From Pseudomonas batumici (GTDB taxonomy: Bacteria; Pseudomonadota; Gammaproteobacteria; Pseudomonadales; Pseudomonadaceae), in the NCBI RefSeq assembly GCF_000820515.1, contig NZ_JXDG01000064.1:92287-156286 (forward strand): a stretch of DNA of 64,000 nt. The letters are read 5' to 3'. Positions 36,459-45,569 of this stretch are shown here, in pieces. The notes under the pieces are model-generated. The model searched no databases. It had not been told where the DNA came from and saw nothing but the letters and a program-made list of their open reading frames with translations. Numbering within the stretch: the first letter of the stretch is position 1; the number at the start of each line of letters is the position of its first letter. A program made the position numbers and the translations under genes.

Positions 36459-37475
36459 ATGAATTTACCCGCGCCCGAGATCCGTCATGACGACAGCGAC
36501 GACCTGCCCGCCCTGTGCAAGGCCGGCGGCGATCCGTTGCGCCTGAACGTCTTGCGGGCCCTGGCCAACGATTCGTTCGGCGTGCTGGAGCTGGCGCAGA
36601 TCTTCGGCATCGGCCAGTCCGGCATGAGCCACCACCTGAAAGTACTGGCCCAGGCCGGCCTGGTGGCCACTCGTCGTGAAGGCAATGCAATCTTCTACCG
36701 GCGCGCCCTGCCCCACACCGGGCGCCTGGGCGGCAAGCTGCACGCGGCGCTGCTTGAGGAGGTCGACGCGCTCGACCTGCCGGGCGACGTCCAGGCCCGC
36801 ATCGGCCTGGTGCACAGCCAGCGCGCCGCCGCCAGCCAGGACTTTTTCGCCCGGGTGGCGGAAAAGTTCCGCGCCCAGCAAGACCTGATCGCCGGCCTGC
36901 CGCAGTACCGCGACAGCGTCCTGGCGCTGCTCGACAAGCTGAGCTTCGCCCCCCAGGCCACGGCCCTGGAAGTCGGCCCCGGCGACGGCGCCTTCCTGCC
37001 GGAACTGGCGCGGCGCTTCCAGCGGGTCACCGCGCTGGACAACAGCCCGGCCATGCTCGAACTGGCTCGCCAGCTGTGTGAGCGCGAAGCCCTGGCTAAT
37101 GTCAGCCTGCAATTGGCCGATGCCTTGCAGGAGGCCAGGCTGCAAGCCGACTGCGTGGTCCTGAACATGGTGCTGCACCATTTCGCCGCGCCGGCCGAGG
37201 CCCTCAAGCAGATGGCCGGCCTGCTGCAACCTGGCGGTAGTTTGTTAGTGACAGAATTGTGTAGCCACAACCAGAGCTGGGCCAGGGAGGCCTGCGGTGA
37301 TCTCTGGCTGGGGTTCGAACAGGACGATCTGGCCCGTTGGGCCATCGCTGCGGGGCTCGTGCCCGAGGACAGCCTCTATGTAGGCTTACGTAATGGTTTC
37401 CAGATCCAGGTTCGCCACTTTCAGCGACCCGCTGGCGCCACACACATCGGTAACTCAGGAAAACCATCGATATGA
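36459..37475 (+). CDS. sahR: SahR-type ArsR-family regulator with methyltransferase-like sensor domain
   Basis: 338 residues. An ArsR-type winged helix covers about residues 15-95 (ELAQIFGIGQSGMSHHLKVLAQAGLVATRREGN). From about residue 165 the chain is a class I SAM-methyltransferase fold with the binding motif ALEVGPGDGAFLPEL. SahR proteins of Proteobacteria have this architecture, sense S-adenosylhomocysteine through the methyltransferase-like domain and repress SAM-cycle genes. The metK start overlaps the stop by four bases, so the two are translationally coupled. An operator and promoter abut the gene. The name rests on architecture plus context; a true methyltransferase activity is not excluded. 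Confidence 0.85.
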   Translation: MNLPAPEIRHDDSDDLPALCKAGGDPLRLNVLRALANDSFGVLELAQIFGIGQSGMSHHLKVLAQAGLVATRREGNAIFYRRALPHTGRLGGKLHAALLEEVDALDLPGDVQARIGLVHSQRAAASQDFFARVAEKFRAQQDLIAGLPQYRDSVLALLDKLSFAPQATALEVGPGDGAFLPELARRFQRVTALDNSPAMLELARQLCEREALANVSLQLADALQEARLQADCVVLNMVLHHFAAPAEALKQMAGLLQPGGSLLVTELCSHNQSWAREACGDLWLGFEQDDLARWAIAAGLVPEDSLYVGLRNGFQIQVRHFQRPAGATHIGNSGKPSI

Positions 37476-38662
37476 GCGAATATTCCGTTTTCACCTCCGA
37501 GTCCGTGTCCGAAGGGCATCCGGACAAAATCGCCGACCAGATTTCCGATGCGGTGCTGGACGCCATCATTGCTGAAGACAAGTTCGCCCGCGTCGCGTGC
37601 GAAACCCTGGTGAAAACCGGTGTGGCGATCATCGCTGGCGAAGTGACCACTTCGGCCTGGGTCGACCTCGAAGACATCGTCCGTAACGTGATCCTCGACA
37701 TCGGCTACAACAGCTCCGACGTCGGCTTCGACGGCGCCACCTGCGGGGTGATGAACATCATCGGCAAGCAGTCCGTGGACATCGCCCAGGGCGTTGACCG
37801 CAGCAAGCCGGAAGACCAGGGCGCCGGTGACCAGGGCCTGATGTTCGGCTACGCCAGCAACGAAACCGACGTGCTGATGCCCGCGCCGATCACCTTCTCC
37901 CACCAGTTGGTACAGCGTCAGGCCGAAGCCCGCAAATCGGGCCTGCTGCCATGGCTGCGCCCGGACGCCAAGTCCCAGGTCACCTGCCGCTATGAAAACG
38001 GCAAGGTCGTCGGCGTCGACGCCATCGTCCTGTCGACCCAGCACAACCCGGAAGTGTCCTACAAGGACCTGCGCGAAGGCGTGATGGAGCTGATCGTCAA
38101 GCACGTCATCCCGGCCGAGCTGCTGACCAAGGACACCCAGTTCCACATCAACCCGACCGGCAACTTCATCATTGGTGGCCCGGTGGGCGACTGCGGCCTG
38201 ACCGGTCGCAAGATCATCGTCGACAGCTACGGCGGCATGGCCCGTCACGGCGGTGGCGCGTTCTCCGGCAAGGATCCATCCAAGGTTGACCGTTCCGCCG
38301 CCTACGCCGGTCGTTACGTGGCCAAGAACATCGTCGCCGCCGGCCTGGCCGACCGTTGCGAAATCCAGGTGTCCTACGCCATCGGCGTCGCCCAACCGAC
38401 CTCGATCTCGTTGAACACCTTCGGCACCGGCAAGATCGGCGATGACAAGATCATCAAGCTGGTTCGCGAAGTCTTCGACCTGCGTCCTTACGCGATCACC
38501 ACCATGCTCGACCTGCTGCACCCGATGTACCAGGACACCGCTGCCTACGGCCACTTCGGTCGCGCGCCGCAAACCAAGACCGTGGGCGACGACACCTTCA
38601 CCACGTTCACCTGGGAAAAAACCGACCGCGCCGCCGCGCTGCGCGACGCCGCCAACCTGTAA
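37472..38662 (+). CDS. metK: S-adenosylmethionine synthetase
   Basis: 396 residues, standard length. It makes SAM from methionine and ATP. Signatures: ESVSEGHPDKIADQISDAVLDA at the N-terminus, GAGDQGLMFGYA (ATP loop) and GGGAFSGKDPSKVDRS (phosphate loop). It follows sahR with a four-base overlap and ends at a strong terminator. With AhcY and MetF, encoded about 9 kb downstream, it forms the SAM cycle; the methionine synthase step is outside the window. Confidence 0.98.
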   Translation: MSEYSVFTSESVSEGHPDKIADQISDAVLDAIIAEDKFARVACETLVKTGVAIIAGEVTTSAWVDLEDIVRNVILDIGYNSSDVGFDGATCGVMNIIGKQSVDIAQGVDRSKPEDQGAGDQGLMFGYASNETDVLMPAPITFSHQLVQRQAEARKSGLLPWLRPDAKSQVTCRYENGKVVGVDAIVLSTQHNPEVSYKDLREGVMELIVKHVIPAELLTKDTQFHINPTGNFIIGGPVGDCGLTGRKIIVDSYGGMARHGGGAFSGKDPSKVDRSAAYAGRYVAKNIVAAGLADRCEIQVSYAIGVAQPTSISLNTFGTGKIGDDKIIKLVREVFDLRPYAITTMLDLLHPMYQDTAAYGHFGRAPQTKTVGDDTFTTFTWEKTDRAAALRDAANL

Positions 38663-38712
38663 TTTCCCCTGCTGGTCGGTCGGCTCAAGCAAGCCGACAC
38701 ACCCAGTAAAAC

Positions 38713-38740
38713 AGCCCCGCCTCGCGCGGGGCTTTTTTAT
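38713..38740 (+). terminator. Rho-independent terminator of sahR-metK
   Basis: Stem AGCCCCGC / GCGGGGCT with a five-base loop, followed by a run of six T. Confidence 0.92.
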
Positions 38741-38789
38741 GCGCGCCGTGATCTAGGCTTGGATTTTAGGTCGAGCAAGGATGCTCAGG

Positions 38790-40460
38790 ATGCGCCTCTC
38801 CAGTGGTTTTCTGCTGTTCGCTGTTTGCCTTGCTGCCCACGCCCACGCTTGCCCGGACTGGCAGGCGGAGCGCGCCCGGCGAGAAATCGACGCCCTGCAA
38901 GCACAGCTGGCCCAATGGGACCAAAGCTACCATCGTCAAGGCCTCTCACCCGTAGCCGACGAACTCTACGACCAGTCCCGCCAACGGCTCGAACAGTGGC
39001 GCGGCTGTTTCCACCTGCCGCCCGGCAAGCGGGACACACCACCGGGCGCGGCAGGTCCCGCCGTCCACCCGACCGCCCATACCGGCCTCGACAAGCTGCC
39101 GGACGCCGAGGCCGTCCGGGCCTGGATGAAAGACCGCGAAGGCCTGTGGGTTCAGCCCAAGGTCGATGGCGTGGCGGTGACCCTGGTTTATCGCCAGGGC
39201 CGGCTGCACCAGGCCATCAGTCGCGGCAACGGGCTGAGCGGGCAGGACTGGACCGCCTCGGCCCGCAAGATCCCGGCGATCCCCGGCACCCTGCCCGTCG
39301 CCCGCGACCTGGTGTTGCAAGGCGAGTTGTACTGGCGCCTGCCGAATCACGTGCAGGCCCGCCAAGGCAGCCTGAACGCCCGTGGCACGGTGGCCGGACT
39401 GATGGCCCGGCACCAGCTGGGCAGCACGGAAGCCGAGGGTATCGGCCTGTTTGTCTGGGACTGGCCGCAAGGGCCGGCGACGCAGACGGAACGGCTGGAC
39501 GGATTGGAAGCGCTGGGCTTCCCGGACAGCAAGACCTACAGCCAGCCCGTCGATGATTTCAGCCAGGCCGAACACTGGCGCAACCACTGGTACCGCCATC
39601 CCTTGCCGTTCGCCAGCGACGGCATCGTTCTGCGCCAGAGCCGGCGCCCCGCCGCGCATGGCTGGCAAGCCCAACCACCCTACTGGAGCGTGGCCTGGAA
39701 ATATCCTCACGCCCAGGCATTGGCCCACGTGCGCAAGGTCAGTTTCAAGGTCGGGCGGACCGGGCGGATCACCCCGATGCTGGAGCTGACGCCGGTGCGA
39801 CTCGATGACCGACAGATCAAGCGGGTCAGTCTCGGCTCGCTGCAACGCTGGCAGGCCCTGGATATCCGCCCCGGCGACCAGGTCGCGATCAGCCTCGCCG
39901 GCCTGACCATCCCCCGCCTGGACAGCGTGGTCTGGCGCAGCACCGAACGTGAGCCGCTGCCCGTCCCCGACCCTCGGCGCTTCCACGGACTGAGTTGCTG
40001 GCAGTACGGCCCGGGTTGCGAAAGCCAGTTTCTCGCCCGCTTGCGCTGGCTGAGCGGCAAGCAGGGACTGGATCTGCCTCACCTGGGCGGCGGTACCTGG
40101 GAAAAGCTGGTGGCAAGCGGGCGCATCGAGCGACTGCTCGATTGGTTGACCCTGGAGGAGGAAGAGCTTGTTACCATGGCCGGCTTCGGCCCGCGCAGCC
40201 GTGCGCGATGGCTTGAGACGGTCCGGTTGGCCCGCCAGCGACCTTTCGAGCACTGGCTCAAGGCGCTGGGACTGCCGCCCGCCGCCACGACCGCCCTGGA
40301 CGAACCCTGGTCGGTATTGGCAGGCCGTACGCTCGAGACATGGCAGGCCATGCCCGGCGTCGGAGCTGAGCGGGCGATCCAACTGAGCGCATTTTTCCGC
40401 GACCAGGAAGTACAGAAACTGGCCGAAACATTACGTAACGCCGGTATCGAGGGATTTTAG
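38790..40460 (+). CDS. ligB: NAD-dependent DNA ligase LigB
   Basis: 556 residues from MRLSSGFLL at 38790 (AAGG nine bases upstream); ATG at 38781 would add three residues. The adenylated lysine is K124 in WVQPKVDGVAV, followed by the adenylation and OB-fold domains and helix-hairpin-helix repeats (MAGFGPRSRARWL, MPGVGAERAIQLS). As in other LigB proteins the C-terminal BRCT domain is missing and the zinc finger retains only two cysteines (LSCWQYGPGC). Unusually for a ligase, the chain begins with a hydrophobic segment ending AAHAHAC that looks like a signal peptide, a known but unexplained LigB trait. Confidence 0.92.
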   Translation: MRLSSGFLLFAVCLAAHAHACPDWQAERARREIDALQAQLAQWDQSYHRQGLSPVADELYDQSRQRLEQWRGCFHLPPGKRDTPPGAAGPAVHPTAHTGLDKLPDAEAVRAWMKDREGLWVQPKVDGVAVTLVYRQGRLHQAISRGNGLSGQDWTASARKIPAIPGTLPVARDLVLQGELYWRLPNHVQARQGSLNARGTVAGLMARHQLGSTEAEGIGLFVWDWPQGPATQTERLDGLEALGFPDSKTYSQPVDDFSQAEHWRNHWYRHPLPFASDGIVLRQSRRPAAHGWQAQPPYWSVAWKYPHAQALAHVRKVSFKVGRTGRITPMLELTPVRLDDRQIKRVSLGSLQRWQALDIRPGDQVAISLAGLTIPRLDSVVWRSTEREPLPVPDPRRFHGLSCWQYGPGCESQFLARLRWLSGKQGLDLPHLGGGTWEKLVASGRIERLLDWLTLEEEELVTMAGFGPRSRARWLETVRLARQRPFEHWLKALGLPPAATTALDEPWSVLAGRTLETWQAMPGVGAERAIQLSAFFRDQEVQKLAETLRNAGIEGF

Positions 40461-40560
40461 AGACATAATCCCTGATTAATTCAGACTATTCATACAGACA
40501 GTATTGCCATCTATTTTCAGAGTGACTGTTTTTCAATCATTGTTTCAGTCCGGAGTGTCT

Positions 40561-40956
40561 ATGAGATTTTTTCCACCGCTGGCGGTCCTAACCTTGTGCA
40601 GCATCCTGGCCACCCCCCTGCTGGCCGCCGAAGAGCCCACTGCACTGACCGGTTGCGCCGCCAAGCGCCAGGCCATCGGCAGCCAGCTCGACATCGCCAA
40701 GACCCAGGGCAACAGCGAGCAGCAGGCCGGCCTGGAAAAGGCACTGGACGAAGTGACCACCCATTGCACCGATGCTTCGCTGAAAAGAGAACGGGAAAAC
40801 AAGGTGCTCGACGCCAAGCACGAAGTCAGCCGACGTCAGGCCGACCTCGACAAGGCGATGAAAAAAGGCGATCCGGACAAGATCAACAAGCGCAAGGAAA
40901 AGCTGGCCGAGTCACGCAAGGAATTGCAGGGCGCGCTGGATGAGTTGGACAAATAA
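40561..40956 (+). CDS. DUF1090 periplasmic protein
   Basis: 131 residues with a signal peptide (MRFFPPLAVLTLCSILATPLLAA). The mature part contains two cysteines (TGCAAKR, THCTDAS) and a long charged coiled-coil region (LKRERENKVLDAKHEV to the end), the pattern of the DUF1090/YqjC family. No function is established. It starts 100 bases after ligB on the same strand. Confidence 0.85.
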   Translation: MRFFPPLAVLTLCSILATPLLAAEEPTALTGCAAKRQAIGSQLDIAKTQGNSEQQAGLEKALDEVTTHCTDASLKRERENKVLDAKHEVSRRQADLDKAMKKGDPDKINKRKEKLAESRKELQGALDELDK

Positions 40957-41007
40957 GCAACGGGGACAGGGTGCCGAACAGAAGCCGGGCGCGCCATCCC
41001 CCGTGCT

Positions 41008-41457
41008 TCAATGATCGCGAAATTCCTTATGACAGGCATCGCAGGCGTCCTCTACCTTCTCGACCGCCGGCTTCAGGATACTGGCCTTGTACGGCTGGAC
41101 CTGACTGGCCAGCCGCAACTCCCCGGTCGCGGACTCCAGCGAGCGGGCCAACTCCTGGAAATGCGCCTGCTTCTGCCAGACCGCATCCCGGGCACTGGTA
41201 TGATCCGCTTCCTTGACTTGCGGGAAGTGCTTCCACGGCTCATGGGACAGGCTGTCGAGCTGGTTCGATCCCTCGACGAAACGCGGCCCGTCAAAGGGAA
41301 TGCGGCCGCGCAGCATGCCGCCCAGGTCTTCACTGGTCTTGAGCATCTGCTTGAAAATGGTCTTGCGTTGCCCTAAAGGAGAATTCGGGTCGACGCCGCC
41401 GCAAGCACTGAGGGCCAGGCAGGCCAGCAATACAACAGAAAGGCTTTTAAGAGTCAT
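41008..41457 (-). CDS. Cytochrome c' -type (class II) lipoprotein
   Basis: 149 residues. The signal LLACLALSAC carries a lipobox, so the protein should be lipid-anchored facing the periplasm. A single haem-binding motif C139-D-A-C142-H143 is at the far C-terminus, the class II cytochrome c arrangement in a four-helix bundle. Such proteins bind gases or serve as electron carriers; the partner is not evident. It is transcribed convergently with the DUF1090 gene and divergently from mltA. Confidence 0.87.
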   Translation of the reverse strand: MTLKSLSVVLLACLALSACGGVDPNSPLGQRKTIFKQMLKTSEDLGGMLRGRIPFDGPRFVEGSNQLDSLSHEPWKHFPQVKEADHTSARDAVWQKQAHFQELARSLESATGELRLASQVQPYKASILKPAVEKVEDACDACHKEFRDH

Positions 41458-41603
41458 GGTGGCTTCAGGTCACGGGAAACGGCGGCCAGTATCCTCGCCT
41501 CATCGCCAAACACCAATAGTTCGACCCCTTTTTAACCACACTAAATCAGTGGATTTGCTGAACAGAGTCTGAACAGGCAATCACCCAAGGAATTCACCGC
41601 TGT

Positions 41604-42752
41604 ATGAACACCACTTTCAAACGACTGGCTGCAAGCCTCTGCGCCTTCGCCCTGCTCGCCGGCTGCAACCACAAGGAAACCCCGGCGCCCGCCCCGCTGA
41701 CCACCTACCTCAAGGCGGACTGGCAAGCGTTGCCGGCGGTGTCCGATGCGGACCTCCAAGCCGGTTTCCGTTCGTGGCGTGGCGCCTGCGCCCGGCTCAA
41801 GGCCGACGCCAACTGGGGGCCGACCTGCCTGGCAGCCGCGAATGTCGCCGACACCCCGGCGGCCATTCGCGACTTTCTCCGGCAGAACCTGGAGGTCTAC
41901 GGCCTGCGCTCGGCGCAGAACAGTGCCGACGGCCTGATCACCGGCTACTACGAACCCGTCTACCGCGGCAGCCTGACCCAGACCGCCGAGGCCACGGTGC
42001 CGGTCTATGGCGTACCGGACGACCTGATCGTCGTGCAGCTCGACAGCCTCTACCCCGAACTCAAGGGCAAGCGCCTGCGGGGGCGGCTCGAAGGCCGCGT
42101 GGTGAAACCCTATGACGATGCGGCGCTGATCGCCACCCAGGGCGTCAAGGCCCCGGTGCTGGCCTGGCTGACCGACCCGATGGACCTGCAATTCCTGCAG
42201 ATCCAGGGTTCCGGCAGGATTCGCCTGGACGACGGCCAGCAACTGCGGATCGGTTACGCCGACCAGAACGGTTACCCCTATCGCGCCATCGGTCGCTGGC
42301 TGGTGGAACAAGGCGAACTGAAGAAGGAAGACGTCACCATGGGCGCCATCAGTGCCTGGGCCAAGGCGCATCCGACGCGTATCCCGCAATTGCTCGGCAG
42401 CAACCCCAGCTATGTGTTCTTCGCCCGCAACCCGGACAGCAACGAAGGCCCGCGCGGCTCGCTGAACGTACCACTGACGGCCGGCTACAGCGTGGCGGTG
42501 GATCGCAAAGTGATTCCGCTGGGCAGCCTGCTGTGGCTGTCGACGACCAAGCCGGATGGCAGTGCCCTGGTCCGTCCGGTGGCGGCCCAGGACACCGGCG
42601 GCGCGATTGCCGGCGAGGTCCGCGCCGACCTGTTCTGGGGCACCGGCGATGCGGCGGGGCAACTGGCCGGGGACATGAAGCAGAAAGGCAATCTCTGGAT
42701 GCTGTGGCCCAAGGGCATGGCGTTGCCCAAGGCAGCGGAAACAGGCAGCTGA
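41604..42752 (+). CDS. mltA: Membrane-bound lytic murein transglycosylase A
   Basis: 382 residues with a lipoprotein signal ending FALLAGC (Cys21), so it is anchored in the outer membrane. The MltA domain includes LITGYYEPVYRGS, and the C-terminal 3D domain contains the catalytic aspartate in the conserved AAQDTGGAI. It cleaves the glycan strands of peptidoglycan, leaving 1,6-anhydromuramyl ends, in wall growth and recycling. The gene stands alone. Confidence 0.95.
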   Translation: MNTTFKRLAASLCAFALLAGCNHKETPAPAPLTTYLKADWQALPAVSDADLQAGFRSWRGACARLKADANWGPTCLAAANVADTPAAIRDFLRQNLEVYGLRSAQNSADGLITGYYEPVYRGSLTQTAEATVPVYGVPDDLIVVQLDSLYPELKGKRLRGRLEGRVVKPYDDAALIATQGVKAPVLAWLTDPMDLQFLQIQGSGRIRLDDGQQLRIGYADQNGYPYRAIGRWLVEQGELKKEDVTMGAISAWAKAHPTRIPQLLGSNPSYVFFARNPDSNEGPRGSLNVPLTAGYSVAVDRKVIPLGSLLWLSTTKPDGSALVRPVAAQDTGGAIAGEVRADLFWGTGDAAGQLAGDMKQKGNLWMLWPKGMALPKAAETGS

Positions 42753-42783
42753 TCACTGCCTGATCGGAAGACGGGAGCGAGCC

Positions 42784-43170
42784 TTAGATCGAGGCGAAAA
42801 AGAACGCCGCGATCAAGGCCATGCCGACAGACCACACCAGCGTGCGCAGTATCGCCCAGTCCGCCAGGTAGCAGATGATGTAGAGCAGGCGACTGGTGAT
42901 GAACAGCACCGCCAGCACATTGATGGTCACCAGTGACGCAGTGCCGGCGATATGGGCAATGATCACCGCCGCGGCAAAGGCCGGGGCGACCTCGAAGCCG
43001 TTCAACTGCGCCGAGTGGGCCCGCTTGCCGAAACCTTCAAGACCGTCGAGAAAGGCCCGCGGGTCATGGTTCTCCCGCAGGCCGAACTTGCCGCCACCGA
43101 ACCTGGTGATGACGGTACACACGTAAGGCAGGAGAATCGCGATCAATACACACCAGAAAGCAACGGTCAT
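42784..43170 (-). CDS. MAPEG-family membrane protein
   Basis: 128 residues with three to four membrane segments. The motif FGKRAHSAQLNGFEVAPAFAAAV matches the bacterial MAPEG (glutathione and eicosanoid metabolism-related) family. Function in bacteria is mostly unknown. Read leftward from ATG at 43170; it lies convergent to mltA. Confidence 0.87.
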   Translation of the reverse strand: MTVAFWCVLIAILLPYVCTVITRFGGGKFGLRENHDPRAFLDGLEGFGKRAHSAQLNGFEVAPAFAAAVIIAHIAGTASLVTINVLAVLFITSRLLYIICYLADWAILRTLVWSVGMALIAAFFFASI

Positions 43171-43316
43171 GGCAGAGTCCCTGAAGAGTGCCCAGCGGCA
43201 TTGTCCACAACACTAGCGCATAACCGGACAACCCACAGAAACCGACATGCCAACTCTCCACGGCTGTTTAGACTGACACCACCACGGCGCACTCAGCAGA
43301 GGGTGAACACCTCGGC

Positions 43317-43541
43317 TTAAGCGTCGGAGTCTTTCACGGTGGGTTGATATTTCAGCAGATCGCCGGGCTGGCAATCGAGCGCCTCGCAAATGGCCTCGAG
43401 GGTCGCCAGGCGAAAGCCCTTGACCTTGCCCTGCTTCAACAAGGAAAGATTCTGCTCGGTGATGCCAATCTGCGCCGCCAGGTCCTTGGACTTGACCTTG
43501 CGCAGGGCCAGCATCACATCCAGCGTTATTTCAATCGACAT
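43317..43541 (-). CDS. XRE-family small transcriptional regulator
   Basis: 74 residues; one Cro/CI-type helix-turn-helix (AAQIGITEQNLSLLKQGKVKGFRLATLEAICEALDCQPGDLLKY), the YozG-like group. It starts 12 bases after the end of the DUF2975 gene. This pairing of a small XRE protein with a DUF2975 membrane protein recurs in many bacteria, which suggests a joint role, perhaps a membrane protein that controls the regulator. The target is not known. Confidence 0.88.
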   Translation of the reverse strand: MSIEITLDVMLALRKVKSKDLAAQIGITEQNLSLLKQGKVKGFRLATLEAICEALDCQPGDLLKYQPTVKDSDA

Positions 43542-43553
43542 CGATACATCCCA

Positions 43554-44102
43554 CTAGATGAATTGTTGACTTTCACGGGCCATCTGGCAGGCATTGCCCA
43601 TGATCCGGGCCACCAGCATGACCGCGGCGGCCAGAAACAGGGCGACCAGGTGAGCGGGGCTGAAACCGAAACTCAGCATGCGCTCTCCCGGAGGCAGCAA
43701 CAGGGTTATCCACACGCTCATCAGCGGATACAGCAGCACGCTGGAAAGCACCCACAGGCCGACACTCTTGCCTACCGTGCCCAGCAGCCCGGCCGCTTCC
43801 GGCGAGAAATACTCACCTTGCGCATACGCCCGGAACAACGAGCGCAGCGCTTCCAGCCCGCGCGTCAGGATCAGCAACGGGAGGCTGCTCAGCAGCATGC
43901 CGCCACCCACCTGCCACCAGGGCATGGCGGCGATATCGACCTCAAGATCCCTGACCAGGGAGGTCAGGTTGAAGTCCAACCCATGTTCGACAAGGTTCGG
44001 AAAAATCCAGCAAGCCAGGTTGAGCAGCAACATGCTCACCAGCAAGACCAGTGTCGCGCTTGCCAGCAACCGACTGTGTTTGATCAAGCGATCGTCTTTC
44101 AT
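43554..44102 (-). CDS. DUF2975 membrane protein
   Basis: 182 residues from MKDDRLIKHSR at 44102, with about four hydrophobic segments (near residues 15-35, 60-80, 110-135, 150-170). The region RAYAQGEYFSPEAAGLLGTVGKSVG is the conserved DUF2975 core. It is the first gene of a two-gene unit with the XRE regulator. Confidence 0.85.
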   Translation of the reverse strand: MKDDRLIKHSRLLASATLVLLVSMLLLNLACWIFPNLVEHGLDFNLTSLVRDLEVDIAAMPWWQVGGGMLLSSLPLLILTRGLEALRSLFRAYAQGEYFSPEAAGLLGTVGKSVGLWVLSSVLLYPLMSVWITLLLPPGERMLSFGFSPAHLVALFLAAAVMLVARIMGNACQMARESQQFI

Positions 44103-44219
44103 CGAATACTCCTGTTGTCTTTGGCCGGATGACCAGCCAAAGAAACTAACAGGGGCAAAAATCATCGTAAAACGATAATTTATTACAAAATAACAGCAAA
44201 TATAGGAGCGCGTCAGGCG

Positions 44220-44624
44220 TCAGGGATGGGGCTCGTCATCCTTGAACTGATCCTTCACGTACTTGATCTCGGTCCGCCCATGGGGCGCCGGCAGGCCATC
44301 CTCGCCGAGATTGACGAAGACCATTTTCTCCACGGTCAGGATGCTTTTGCGGGTGATCTTGTTGCGCACTTCACAGGTCAGGGTGATGGACGTACGACCG
44401 AATTCGGTGGCAGTGATACCCAGCTCGATGATGTCGCCCTGGCGCGAGGCGCTGACAAAATTGATCTCGGAAATGTACTTGGTCACCACACGCTGGTTGC
44501 CCAGCTGGACGATGGCGTAGATCGCCGCCTCCTCGTCGATCCAGCGCAGCAGGCTGCCGCCGAACAGCGTGCCATTGGGATTGAGGTCTTCGGGTTTGAC
44601 CCATTTGCGGGTGTGGAAATTCAT
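44220..44624 (-). CDS. Acyl-CoA thioesterase, hotdog fold
   Basis: 134 residues. The pattern LNPNGTLFGGSLLRWIDEEAAIYA is the active-site segment of YciA/BACH-type acyl-CoA hydrolases, which cleave acyl-CoA to free acid and CoA. The C-terminal charged tail (KYVKDQFKDDE) is variable in the family. Substrate chain length cannot be told. Transcribed leftward, divergent from the PixA-like genes. Confidence 0.9.
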   Translation of the reverse strand: MNFHTRKWVKPEDLNPNGTLFGGSLLRWIDEEAAIYAIVQLGNQRVVTKYISEINFVSASRQGDIIELGITATEFGRTSITLTCEVRNKITRKSILTVEKMVFVNLGEDGLPAPHGRTEIKYVKDQFKDDEPHP

Positions 44625-44940
44625 GCGTTCTCCTGACCGGCTTGCCGCCGGATGACACTATCCGACAGGCCTGAACCCTCATGTTAGAACGCTTGCCCGG
44701 CGACTCCAACCGCTTGCGAACATCAGTCGCAAAATGACCCGTGGTCCGCGAGGTTGTTTGACAGCCCTCCACCCTTGTCTATGCTGCGTCCGTGACCTGC
44801 TGGAACGGACCCAGCATTCAGCCAACCGGAACTTGGCAACACAGCGCCATCAAAGCAATGCGCAGGACGCGCAAGCTCCGCAAGGCCATGGGGGGACCAG
44901 CATCTCACCATTGACCCACCACCAAGTAAGGACGCTTAAC
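44625..44940. other. Thioesterase-pixA divergent region
   Basis: 316 bases without a credible gene. It holds the promoter at 44758-44785 and a leader of about 150 bases before the first AidA/PixA-like gene. No quorum-sensing lux box could be identified with confidence. Confidence 0.5.
44758..44785 (+). promoter_or_regulatory. Sigma-70 promoter of the AidA/PixA-like genes
   Basis: TTGACA, 16 bases, TATGCT, close to consensus. Transcription would begin near 44792, giving a 5' leader of about 150 bases. Confidence 0.6.
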
Positions 44941-45444
44941 ATGTCTCGAGTTACCGATGTACTCGTCAGCTTTGACACCGAAACCATCCTGAAAAAATAC
45001 CCCAACCCCAGCCGCAACCCCGACGCCCCGACGCTGATCGACTGGCAACACGTCTACATGATCACCAACCAGGACAATGTGGTCAGTGGCCAGGCCGGTG
45101 GTGAACTCGATCTCAAGGCGCAGGTCGGCGACCTGATCCGCTGGCGTGAAACCAGCCTGTCGCTGGGCTTCGAGAAATCGGTGATTTTCTATCGGTTCAT
45201 CGGCAACGTCGGCGCCAACCTGATTTCGACCCCGACGCCACGCAAGGCGACCGCCTCGTACGCCCAACCCAATACCAGCAACCCGGTCATCCCGACCTGC
45301 CAGAAAGTCGATAACTACTACTGGTCGTCGGAAACCCTGGAGACCGGTCGCGTGACCTACCACTTCAACTTCATGATCGTGGACCGCGATTGCAAGCCAT
45401 GCGGCTACTTCTCCTGGGATCCGTTCATCAGCATCCATAACTGA
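44941..45444 (+). CDS. AidA/PixA-family inclusion-body protein, first copy
   Basis: 167 residues from MSRVTDVLVSFDTETILKKYPNPS, with AAGTAAGGA upstream. The family includes Xenorhabdus PixA, which makes methionine-rich intracellular inclusions, and Burkholderia AidA, a quorum-sensing-controlled protein needed for nematode killing. The conserved C-terminal pattern DNYYWSSET ... CGYFSWDPFI is present. There is no signal peptide. A second family member follows on the same strand after 125 bases. Confidence 0.85.
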   Translation: MSRVTDVLVSFDTETILKKYPNPSRNPDAPTLIDWQHVYMITNQDNVVSGQAGGELDLKAQVGDLIRWRETSLSLGFEKSVIFYRFIGNVGANLISTPTPRKATASYAQPNTSNPVIPTCQKVDNYYWSSETLETGRVTYHFNFMIVDRDCKPCGYFSWDPFISIHN

Positions 45445-45569
45445 GGCGGGATCCTCCACCGACGCTTCGTGGCCAACGCGAAGCGTCACCCCCTGGCGAC
45501 TCTCGTCACGGCTGACCGGGGCAACACGGCCAGGGCGTAGCATTGGCAGACTCAGGGAAGGAAACCTCC

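Noticed and set aside
36180..36459. SAM-I or SAM-II riboswitch before sahR-metK
   Set aside because: No aptamer core is visible, and the promoter lies too close to the ATG to leave a leader.
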